Assembly (NCBI GenBank): GCA_945878585.1
Contig: CAMDXQ010000007.1
Span: forward strand, 1-32,960
Reading direction: 5' to 3'
DNA length: 32,960 bases
Source of the DNA: Akkermansia muciniphila
GTDB lineage: Bacteria > Verrucomicrobiota > Verrucomicrobiia > Methylacidiphilales > Verrucolacustridaceae
Position 1 is the first letter of the stretch; every line of letters begins with the position of its first letter. Shown one piece after another: positions 16,708 to 24,529 of this stretch. The position numbers and the translations under genes are program-made. The notes below the pieces were generated by a model. It ran no database searches and was not told the origin of the DNA. It saw nothing but the letters and a program-made list of their open reading frames with translations.

Positions 16708-18171
16708 TCGATAGTATTTAGCGCGCTTAGCTCAGCGGTAGAGCGGCTGCCTTACACGCAGTTGGTCGGAGGTTCAAATCCTTCAGCGCGCATCCTTCTT
16801 CTTTCGATCCTCGCTCTCCCATTGCCATCGTTCTCGAGCTCCCCAGATTCGGCCGGCCCGGTCTATGTCATTCCGATCCAAGGTGAGATTCAAAAAGCCA
16901 CTGTTTACGTCGTTCGCCGGGGTGTGAAAGCCGCCCTCGAAGCAAATGCTTCTGCGCTCGTCTTGGATATGAACACGCCCGGCGGAGAGGGCGAAGCGAT
17001 GAAGGAGGTCATGGCCACTCTTGCGAAATTCCAGCCTGCCGACCAAACCTACACCTACGTTAATAAGGAGGCATTCTCCGCAGGAGCATTCATTTCCGCT
17101 TCCACCAGACACATCTGGATGGCTCCCGGTTCGATCATCGGAGCGGCCTCTCCTGTGACGCTCGGCCAAGAAGGGCCCAAGGAGTTGCCACCGAAATTTG
17201 TATCCGGCTACGCAGCTTTGATCCGAGCCGCTGCTGAGGAAAACGGACATAACCCAGCCATCTTTGATGCGATGGTGAACAAACAGATGGGCCTCAAGAT
17301 TGATGGTCGTGAAATTGTTGCCAAGGGAGACATTCTCACCCTGACAACACAGGAAGCGACACGACTCGTCGGAAAACCCGCCCGTCCCCTTCTCTCTGCT
17401 GGAGTTGCCCCCGAACTTCAGTCCTTGATTGAAAAAACGATCCGCCCCGGAGCTCCTATCGTCCGAATTGAGCCAACCGGATTTGAAAATATCAGTCGCT
17501 GGATCATCACGATTTCTCCGCTCCTTCTTAGTGGCGCTTTTCTGTTTGGTTATCTTGAATTCAAAACACCTGGCTTTGGACTGTTCGGGATCCTTTGTGG
17601 TATTTGCGCCTTCGTCTTTCTTTTTGGTCACTATATCGCCGGTCTTTCTGGATATGAAAACGCCTTGCTTCTTCTCTTGGGAATCACTCTTCTGATCGTT
17701 GAGTTCTTTCTTTTTCCCGGAACGTTCATTCCTGGGCTTGCAGGTCTCGCGCTGATTTTATTTGCTGCGCTCAATACGATGATCGACCGGTATCCCTCCG
17801 ACCCTGCAATACCGAGTATGCCCCAGCTTCACTTCCCTGTGATCAACCTTGCCCTCGGATTCTTTGGCGGATTGACGGCGATCCTTTTGGCTGCCCGTTT
17901 TCTACCAGAAACCGTCCTTTTTAGACCTTTTCGCCTAAGCACAGTCTCACCGTCCGGTTCCCTTCCCAGCCGAATCTCCCTCGCCCCCGGAACCGTAGGA
18001 AAAGCTCTGACCGATTTGCGTCCCAGCGGCAGCGCCGAAATCAACGGTCAGAGTTTTGATGTCCTGGCGGAGGGTCAGTTCATTCCCCAAGGAACACACA
18101 TCCAGATTCACCAAGTGGAAGGAGCCACCATCTTTGTTCAACCCGCAAAACCTATAAGAAAGAAATCCTGA
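16690..18171 (+). CDS. NfeD family protein (ClpP/SppA-like serine protease domain plus NfeD membrane/OB domain); true start uncertain, ORF reads through tRNA-Val
   Basis: GPVYVIPIQGEIQKATVYVVRRGVKAAL, LVLDMNTPGGEGEAMKEVM, NKEAFSAGAFISAST motifs, multiple TM, C-terminal OB-like GTVGKALTDLRPSGSAEINGQSFDVLAEGQFI. Upstream residues are translated tRNA. Confidence 0.85.
   Translation: MIVSHLSIVFSALSSAVERLPYTQLVGGSNPSARILLLSILALPLPSFSSSPDSAGPVYVIPIQGEIQKATVYVVRRGVKAALEANASALVLDMNTPGGEGEAMKEVMATLAKFQPADQTYTYVNKEAFSAGAFISASTRHIWMAPGSIIGAASPVTLGQEGPKELPPKFVSGYAALIRAAAEENGHNPAIFDAMVNKQMGLKIDGREIVAKGDILTLTTQEATRLVGKPARPLLSAGVAPELQSLIEKTIRPGAPIVRIEPTGFENISRWIITISPLLLSGAFLFGYLEFKTPGFGLFGILCGICAFVFLFGHYIAGLSGYENALLLLLGITLLIVEFFLFPGTFIPGLAGLALILFAALNTMIDRYPSDPAIPSMPQLHFPVINLALGFFGGLTAILLAARFLPETVLFRPFRLSTVSPSGSLPSRISLAPGTVGKALTDLRPSGSAEINGQSFDVLAEGQFIPQGTHIQIHQVEGATIFVQPAKPIRKKS
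16721..16792 (+). tRNA. tRNA-Val (anticodon UAC)
   Basis: GCGCGCT/AGCGCGC acceptor stem, GCTC...GAGC D-arm, GCTGC CTTACAC GCAGT anticodon arm (TAC), GGAGG TTCAAAT CCTTC T-arm, discriminator A. Confidence 0.95.
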
Positions 18172-18249
18172 GAAATACTTTTCATTGAGCTTACTTCGAA
18201 TACTGAACTTTCTGTTTCCCGTCCTACGCTTTTCCCCTAATAATCCGAC

Positions 18250-19233
18250 ATGCCTTTATTCCTCCTGATCGCCGTTGGAGTGGTTGCACTCCTCTTTACC
18301 GTAGTCCTCATTAACTTTTTCGGACTCTGGTTGCGTGCCCTGACTTCAGGAGCTCCAGTGGGAATTCCCACTTTGATCGCTATGCGCCTGCGAGGGATCC
18401 CAAACTCCCTTATCGTGAATGCGAGAATCACCGCTGTCCGAGCTGGCATTGAGGTTTCCACGGCTCAACTTGAAACCCACTACCTTGCTGGTGGCAGTGT
18501 GGATCAAGTAATTCGTGCCTTAATCGCCGCTGACAAAGCGGGCATCAAACTGGACTTCAACCGCTGTTGCGCCATTGATCTCGCCACTTCTGGATCTGGA
18601 AAGACTGTTTTCGATGCCGTCCGAACCAGCGTCAATCCAAGGGTCATCGATTGCCCGGGAACCGAATCGGGTAAAGGAACGATTGATGGAGTCGCTAAAG
18701 ACGGGATTACCGTTCGTGCCCGTGCTCGTGTTACGGTCCGCTCCAATCTCGATCGTTTTGTCGGCGGCGCAACGGAAGAGACGATCATCGCCCGCGTTGG
18801 CGAAGGTATCGTACGTGCGATCGGTTCCAAGGAGACATACAAAGGGGTTCTGGAAAACCCTCAAGACATCTCGAAAGACGTGCTCAATCGTGGACTCGAT
18901 GCCGGCACAGCCTACGAAATTCTCTCCATCGACATCGCCGACGTCGGGGTCGGCACCAATATCGGAGCCAAACTTCAAGCCGAGCAAGCCGACGCCGACA
19001 AACAGGTTGCGCAAGCCAAAGCAGAAATGCGTCGGGCCGCTGCTGTCGCTGCTGAACAGGAAATGAGAGCCAAGGTGGTCGAGGCCGAGGCCCAGGTCCC
19101 CCTCGCTATGGCAGAAGCTTTTCGAAAAGGGAATCTTGGCATCATGGATTACCAAAAAATTCGCAATGTATCCGCAGATACAGAAATGCGCACATCGATT
19201 GCGAAAGATTCTGGTAAACTTGGGTCGAAATAA
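18250..19233 (+). CDS. floA: Flotillin-like protein FloA
   Basis: 327 aa; N-terminal TM then [78 protein letters not shown]; downstream of NfeD. Confidence 0.93.
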   Translation: MPLFLLIAVGVVALLFTVVLINFFGLWLRALTSGAPVGIPTLIAMRLRGIPNSLIVNARITAVRAGIEVSTAQLETHYLAGGSVDQVIRALIAADKAGIKLDFNRCCAIDLATSGSGKTVFDAVRTSVNPRVIDCPGTESGKGTIDGVAKDGITVRARARVTVRSNLDRFVGGATEETIIARVGEGIVRAIGSKETYKGVLENPQDISKDVLNRGLDAGTAYEILSIDIADVGVGTNIGAKLQAEQADADKQVAQAKAEMRRAAAVAAEQEMRAKVVEAEAQVPLAMAEAFRKGNLGIMDYQKIRNVSADTEMRTSIAKDSGKLGSK

Positions 19234-19248
19234 AAACCCTCTGTCTCC

Positions 19249-19665
19249 ATGGAATGGCTTGTTCCAATTCTCTTTGTTGTCTTGAGTCTCGCTCAGTGGT
19301 GGCTTAAGCACCGACAAGCTAGCACTCCGAATGTCGAACGGCCTGTCGAATCTCCCGAACCTTTGGATGAGTTTGGTGATTTAATGGAGGCCCTTGGGCG
19401 TAGGCGTCATGAATCGCCTCCGACTTCCCCCGTGCCGCCTAAGTCGGTGCCACCCCAAATTCTCCCCTCTCTTTTGAAAATCCCTGAAACACCTGTGCCT
19501 GTTTTGGCTGTTCAGTCTGCCTCCCTGCCGCCCCGATCTTTCTCTTCGTCTCGTGCGGTGGAGACTCGGGTTGGATCTTTTGCCCGCCTTGTTCCTCAAC
19601 CTACTGATTTGCGAAGGGCAATCGTGCTTTCTGAAATTCTCGCACCGGCCGTCACTTTACGCTGA
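19249..19665 (+). CDS. Hypothetical TM-anchored protein with C-terminal LRRAIVLSEILAPAVTLR motif
   Basis: 138 aa; N-terminal TM, Pro-rich low-complexity middle, compact hydrophobic C-terminal motif. Confidence 0.65.
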   Translation: MEWLVPILFVVLSLAQWWLKHRQASTPNVERPVESPEPLDEFGDLMEALGRRRHESPPTSPVPPKSVPPQILPSLLKIPETPVPVLAVQSASLPPRSFSSSRAVETRVGSFARLVPQPTDLRRAIVLSEILAPAVTLR

Positions 19666-19674
19666 ACTACCCCC

Positions 19675-20550
19675 ATGGCTCGCAACGCATCCCTTCCTGT
19701 CGCTCTGATTCAGATGTCCTGCACGGCTGACCCGTCGAGGAATCTTCGTGTTGCACTGGATCGAATCGCTTGGGCTGCACGCCAAGGGGCCAAACTTGTC
19801 TGCTTGCCTGAGTTGTTTCGTTCCCTCTATTTCTGCCAAAAGCAGGACTACAAGTGTTTTGAGTTGGCTGAGAAGATTCCGGGGCCAACCACTCAACTCC
19901 TTTCAGCGGCCGCGAAAAAACACAAGATCACCCTCGTCTCCAGTCTTTTTGAGAAACGTGCTGGAGGACTTTATCACAACACAGCCGTTGTCTTTGGGCC
20001 GAACGGCAAAATTCTTGGTACCTATCGCAAGATGCATATCCCAGATGACCCTGGTTTTAATGAGAAGTTCTACTTTACCCCAGGGGATACAGGTTTTCAG
20101 CCGATCGATACACCCGTCGGCCGTCTGGGGGTGCTCGTTTGCTGGGATCAATGGTATCCTGAAGCCGCTCGATTGATGGCCCTGCGAGGGGCACAAATCC
20201 TTATCTACCCCACTGCCATTGGCTGGGCTCGTGGCGAAAAAAAGCAAGTTTGTGAGACCCAGAGGAGTGCCTGGCAAACGATTCAAAGAAGTCATGCGAT
20301 TGCGAACGGACTTTTCGTTCTTTCGATCAATCGAACGGGTCGGGAGAAGAATCTCGATTTCTGGGGAACCTCCTTTATTGCGAACCCCCTGGGTCATGTG
20401 ATTGCGGAAGCTTCCACGGACCGGTCTCAGGTCATTCAGGCCTCCCTTCGCCTCTCGGAAACAACCACAACTCGGCAACACTGGCCTTTTCTTCGGGATC
20501 GTCGAATCGATGCCTATGCGGGTCTGGACCAGCGCTTTCTCCGTTCTTGA
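19675..20550 (+). CDS. aguB: N-carbamoylputrescine amidase (carbon-nitrogen hydrolase)
   Basis: VCLPELFRSLYF (Glu), YRKMHIPDDPGFNEKFYF (Lys), LGVLVCWDQWYPEAARLMALRGAQILIYPTAIG (Cys); adjacent to aguA. Confidence 0.93.
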   Translation: MARNASLPVALIQMSCTADPSRNLRVALDRIAWAARQGAKLVCLPELFRSLYFCQKQDYKCFELAEKIPGPTTQLLSAAAKKHKITLVSSLFEKRAGGLYHNTAVVFGPNGKILGTYRKMHIPDDPGFNEKFYFTPGDTGFQPIDTPVGRLGVLVCWDQWYPEAARLMALRGAQILIYPTAIGWARGEKKQVCETQRSAWQTIQRSHAIANGLFVLSINRTGREKNLDFWGTSFIANPLGHVIAEASTDRSQVIQASLRLSETTTTRQHWPFLRDRRIDAYAGLDQRFLRS

Positions 20551-21611
20551 GTAAAATCTCCCCCGCTCCTGAAGTCGACTGGTCTGCGTACCGCTTCCCT
20601 GCCGAGTGGGAAAAGCATGAGGCCACTTTCCTCGCTTGGCCCCATAATGCGGAAACTTGGCCCGGGCTGCTTGAACCAGTCCAGGAAACTTATCTGGAAA
20701 TTATTCGGGCTCTGATTCCCGGCGAAAAAGTTTTTCTGTTGGCCAAGGATTGCGAAGCTGCCGAAGTCATTCAACAAAGACTGAAAAAGGCTAAAATCCA
20801 GTCACCCAACCTTCAAATTCTGACCATCCCGAGCGATGACGCATGGGTTCGTGATAGCGGACCGATTTTCATGCTTCGCCGCGATTCAGGAAAGCCACGT
20901 CGGATTGCCCATGATTTCATCTTCAACAGTTGGGGCAGAAAATACGGGCCTTGGGACAAGGATGATGTGATTCCCGTTGCGGCCTGTCGCATGACCGATA
21001 CTCCATGCATTCCCCACGATTTCGTTTTGGAGGGTGGTTCCCTCGATACCGATGGAATGGGTACCCTTCTCACCACAGAACAGTGCCTCCTGAATCCAAA
21101 CCGCAATTCTTCCCACGACCGAAAGGCGATCGAGGAACGCCTCCAACAATGGCTTGGCATTCAAAAGATCATCTGGCTGAACGACGGTCTTGAGGGAGAC
21201 GATACGGATGGTCACATCGATGACATCACCCGCTTTATCGCGCCAGGAGTGGTGGCAGCCGTTGTTGAGCCGGACACGAAGGATGCAAATCACGCTCCCT
21301 TGCAGGAAAATCTAAAACGACTCCGCCATGCCCATGATTCCCGCGGAAATCCCTTAAAGGTCATCGAACTCCCCATGCCACCCCGCTCCGATGGACCGCA
21401 TCACCGGAATCCGGCCAGCCATGCAAACTTCTACATCGGGAATGCCGCCGTCCTGGTCCCTGTTTTTCAATCCCCCACCGATTCAATCGTTCTCGATCTC
21501 CTCCGTCCTTACTTTCCTGGTCGGGAAGTCGTGGGAATCGATTGTCAGGCTTTGGTCGCAGGCCTCGGCGCGATTCACTGCATCACACAACAGATGCCAG
21601 CCATCGTCTGA
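20547..21611 (+). CDS. aguA: Agmatine deiminase
   Basis: PAEWEKHEATFLAWPHNAETWPG, DDAWVRDSGPIFM, DFVLEGGSLDTDGMGTLLTTEQCLLNPNRN, DGHIDDITRFI; TTGA overlap with aguB. Confidence 0.95.
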   Translation: MSKISPAPEVDWSAYRFPAEWEKHEATFLAWPHNAETWPGLLEPVQETYLEIIRALIPGEKVFLLAKDCEAAEVIQQRLKKAKIQSPNLQILTIPSDDAWVRDSGPIFMLRRDSGKPRRIAHDFIFNSWGRKYGPWDKDDVIPVAACRMTDTPCIPHDFVLEGGSLDTDGMGTLLTTEQCLLNPNRNSSHDRKAIEERLQQWLGIQKIIWLNDGLEGDDTDGHIDDITRFIAPGVVAAVVEPDTKDANHAPLQENLKRLRHAHDSRGNPLKVIELPMPPRSDGPHHRNPASHANFYIGNAAVLVPVFQSPTDSIVLDLLRPYFPGREVVGIDCQALVAGLGAIHCITQQMPAIV

Positions 21612-21652
21612 CTGAGTTGAACTAGGCTACCCACTTGGGTTAGGCTTTCCCG

Positions 21653-22528
21653 ATGGCCAAGATACTCAGAATCGGACTCCCTTCCGGCAGTCTTCAAGAT
21701 GCCACCCTCGAGCTCTTTCGACGGGCGGGCTATTCCATTTCACGCGCCTCCCGAACCTATCGCCCATCCATTGATGATCCCAACTTTGAGATTCGCCTCC
21801 TCCGTGCCCAAGAAATCGCATCCTATGTGCAGGATGGCTTTCTTGATCTTGGATTAACGGGAAGTGATTGGATCCAAGAAACCAAGGCAAAGGTACAAAC
21901 GGTGTCTACCCTGCGTTTCAGCAAGGCCACTGCCCAACCAGCGCGTTGGGTCATTGCGGTTCCCAATCGTTCCCCGATTCGCCGACCCGCCCAGCTCCGC
22001 GGCAAACGAATTGCGACGGAAGCGGTAGGATTGGTTCGTCAATACCTCGCCAAACGAAAGATCAAAGCGAAGGTGGAGTTTTCTTGGGGAGCTACAGAAG
22101 TCAAAGTACCCGAACTGGCTGATGCTGTGGCAGACATCACGGAGACAGGATCATCCCTCGCTGCAAATGGGTTGCGAATTCTGGATACCGTTTTGGAATC
22201 CTACCCTCAACTGATTGCCAACCGAAAGGTATGGTCCACGCCAGTAGATCGAACCCGCATTGAAAATCTTTCCATGTTGTTGGAAGGGGCCCTCCGCGCC
22301 AGAGATCTGGTCGGCCTGAAAATGAATGTTTCTCGCAGTTGCCTTCGCTCTGTAAACTCGATCCTATCTTCCCTTCGTGACCCGACCATCTCTCCCTTAG
22401 CTCGGGATGGGTGGGTTGCCGTCGAGACCGTCATGGAAGAAAAAACGGTTCGTTCGATCATCCCTCGTCTCAAGCAGTTGGGCGCAGAAGGTATCATTGA
22501 GTACCCTCTAAATAAGGTTGTCAGCTAA
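21653..22528 (+). CDS. hisG: ATP phosphoribosyltransferase
   Basis: LRIGLPSGSLQDATLELFRRAGY, DLGLTGSDWIQE, ADAVADITETGSSLAANGLRILDTVLES motifs. Confidence 0.95.
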   Translation: MAKILRIGLPSGSLQDATLELFRRAGYSISRASRTYRPSIDDPNFEIRLLRAQEIASYVQDGFLDLGLTGSDWIQETKAKVQTVSTLRFSKATAQPARWVIAVPNRSPIRRPAQLRGKRIATEAVGLVRQYLAKRKIKAKVEFSWGATEVKVPELADAVADITETGSSLAANGLRILDTVLESYPQLIANRKVWSTPVDRTRIENLSMLLEGALRARDLVGLKMNVSRSCLRSVNSILSSLRDPTISPLARDGWVAVETVMEEKTVRSIIPRLKQLGAEGIIEYPLNKVVS

Positions 22529-22544
22529 GCCTCCGAACGCCACG

Positions 22545-24182
22545 ATGCCTATATGGGTTCAGTCAAAAAGAAGCGGAAATCAAAAATCGCAAAGCACAAA
22601 CGCCGCAAGCGTAGCCGCGCGAACCGCCATAAGAAGCGTCTCCGGTACAAGACGTAAGTCTTGGGCGTTTACCGCCCTACTTACTCTTGCTCCTTTTTCT
22701 CTTCCTGCCGTCGATCCGGCCCGAAATGAACGGGTCGAGTCTGCCCTCTCCTTTGCCGAGGGTCGTCGTGCCGATTCCTTGGGTTTAAGCGGAATCGCTC
22801 TCGATGCCTATACGCGTGCCCTCGAATCCGATCCGACATCGCGCCAGGCCGCTCTCGCAAAGGCTGCCTCTCTCATCGATCTGGGACGTTTCAGCGAAGC
22901 CCTGCCACTCCTTCAATCCCTAGCGCCGTCCTCACAGGATGAGGCGGAACGCTCCACCCTTCTTTGTCTGGCCCTAATTCAATCTAAGCAAGGAGAAGCT
23001 GCATCCGTAGCCCAGCGCGACGCCCTGACAGCCTTGGCAGGCTGGCAGACCGATGATCCTGCTCGACTCGCCCGCGTTGCCGAAGGCCTTCTCCGTTCTG
23101 GAACTTCTCTATCCAGAAAATCCCAAAAAGAAATTGCAGCCTCTGTCCTGCCCGCCTTCATCCGAGCTGCCGACCTGAATACTGGTTTGGGAGGCTTCAC
23201 TCTCCGCGCCGCCGAAATTGCCCTAACTGCCGACGACCTCCCCACCGCGATCCGCTACTTTCGTGAATTTGTCGACGAACGGCCTGACGAAGTCTCCTTC
23301 TTGGAGCAGTTGGCCGCAGTACTGATCCTCAATAATCAGTCTGCCGAGGCGGACGAACTCCTTCACCGCGCGGAACTGGAAAAACCGAATCGATCGAATC
23401 TCTATCCCGTGATGGGGAATCTGTATGACGAACTAAATCTCCCTGCCCGTGCTGAAATCTATCGAGTTCTCGCTCTCCACTGCCTCGAGAAAACTACTCC
23501 TGCCGATTACCTGCGACTGGCTCTTCTTCAGCTTAAACAGAATCAAACCCGCCGAACTCATCACACCTTGGCTCAAGCCGCCCAAGCGCATCCCGACTCA
23601 TTGCAAATTCTTCTAGTCCGTGGGCTGACGGAAAAAGCTGAGAATCGCATGGCAGAAGCAGCGGCAACCTTTGCTCAAGTCGAACGTCTCGCCCAAGGGA
23701 AACCCGGCATTCTCGATGCAGGCTTTTACTTTGAGTACGGTTCTGCCTGCGAGCAGTCGGGCCAACCCAAACGTTCCGAAGCTGCCCTCCAAAAAGCTCT
23801 TCAACTGAACCCCGCTCATCACCAATCACTCAACTATCTTGGTTATATGTGGGCGGAACGGGGAAAAAATTTACCTCAAGCTCTCTCTCTGATCGAAAAA
23901 GCCCTTGCCCTCAATCCAGGCAACCCAGCCTACCTCGATAGCCAGGCATGGGCACTGTTTCGCATGGGAAATCCCCAGGCAGCCCAGCCATTGATTGAAG
24001 AGGCGCTTCGCCAGGTACCTGATGACCCGACGCTACTGGAGCACTTCGGAGATGTGACCGCTCGTCTGGGAAAAACTCAGCTGGCCTTGGATTCGTACCG
24101 TAAAGCGGTCCAACTCGGAGGGCCGCCTGTTGTTTTGGGGGATAAAATTCGCCTCAGCGCGCCATCCGAAAAATCGAAGTAA
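22545..24182 (+). CDS. Secreted TPR repeat protein; start uncertain
   Basis: Multiple TPRs (AALQKALQLNPAHHQSLNYLGYMWAERGKNLPQALSLIEKALALNPGNPAYLDSQAWALFRMG); signal-peptide-like RRKSWAFTALLTLAPFSLPAVDPA begins just after the 34-aa ORF. Confidence 0.85.
   Translation: MPIWVQSKRSGNQKSQSTNAASVAARTAIRSVSGTRRKSWAFTALLTLAPFSLPAVDPARNERVESALSFAEGRRADSLGLSGIALDAYTRALESDPTSRQAALAKAASLIDLGRFSEALPLLQSLAPSSQDEAERSTLLCLALIQSKQGEAASVAQRDALTALAGWQTDDPARLARVAEGLLRSGTSLSRKSQKEIAASVLPAFIRAADLNTGLGGFTLRAAEIALTADDLPTAIRYFREFVDERPDEVSFLEQLAAVLILNNQSAEADELLHRAELEKPNRSNLYPVMGNLYDELNLPARAEIYRVLALHCLEKTTPADYLRLALLQLKQNQTRRTHHTLAQAAQAHPDSLQILLVRGLTEKAENRMAEAAATFAQVERLAQGKPGILDAGFYFEYGSACEQSGQPKRSEAALQKALQLNPAHHQSLNYLGYMWAERGKNLPQALSLIEKALALNPGNPAYLDSQAWALFRMGNPQAAQPLIEEALRQVPDDPTLLEHFGDVTARLGKTQLALDSYRKAVQLGGPPVVLGDKIRLSAPSEKSK
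22553..22657 (+). CDS. Small basic AURKAIP1/COX24-domain (bS22/mS38-like) ribosomal protein, absent from ORF track because of length
   Basis: Manual translation: MGSVKKKRKSKIAKHKRRKRSRANRHKKRLRYKT* (34 aa); MGSV-K-KRRxK-xxHKxRKxxxxxRHKKR pattern of the COX24 family. Confidence 0.85.
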   Translation: MGSVKKKRKSKIAKHKRRKRSRANRHKKRLRYKT

Positions 24183-24184
24183 GC

Positions 24185-24529
24185 TCACGCCTTTCCCAGT
24201 TTCTCCGGATCTCCTCCCCAAGCTGCAACCTTCGCCTTGGCAGCCATCTCCTCCGCTTCTTTAATCCTCCCCGCTCTTCCGTAAGCTAAAGATAAACTTG
24301 TGTAGGCCAGCTGATCTTTCGGCCTCAGAGAGACTAGTTTTTGTAATGCGGAAATTGCCTCCTCCAGGAGGTCCAGCTTCACCAATGACATTCCAAGAGC
24401 CTGCCAAGCCTCTGCATTTTCAGGATCCAGCTCTGCAGCAGATCGATAAAAAACAGCCGCTTCTTTCATCTCCCCAAAAGCCAACGCCATGTGGCCTTCT
24501 TCCATCTTTTGTTCGGCAAGTGAATTCAC
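24185..24529 (-). CDS. Small TPR protein
   Basis: GTG start at 24529 (GTGA overlap with the cobA-hemD stop); EMKEAAVFYRSAAELDPENAEAWQALGMSLVKLDLLEEAISALQKLVSLRP. Confidence 0.8.
   Translation of the reverse strand: MNSLAEQKMEEGHMALAFGEMKEAAVFYRSAAELDPENAEAWQALGMSLVKLDLLEEAISALQKLVSLRPKDQLAYTSLSLAYGRAGRIKEAEEMAAKAKVAAWGGDPEKLGKA

Larger units (their letters stand above)
8125..16757. mobile_element. Integrated genomic element in tRNA-Val(UAC), bounded by 37-bp direct repeats (att); satellite/integrative-plasmid-like
   Basis: Perfect 37-bp direct repeat at both ends, tyrosine integrase at the right end, AlpA-like HTH, primase-like and RepA-like genes, candidate iteron origin, and no recognisable virion genes. 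Confidence 0.9.

Noticed and set aside
8125-16757. Complete prophage interpretation
   Set aside because: At 8.6 kb, with no recognisable capsid, portal, large terminase, tail or lysis genes.
16721-16792. Peptide SSAVERLPYTQLVGGSNPSA as a genuine protein segment
   Set aside because: It is the translated tRNA-Val sequence; a well-known artefact, although the frame does stay open into the NfeD gene.
16783-17631. 282-aa minus-strand ORF
   Set aside because: Antisense to the well-supported NfeD-family gene; low-complexity-like sequence without family motifs.
18520-19317. 265-aa minus-strand ORF
   Set aside because: Fully antisense to floA; composition typical of shadow ORFs.
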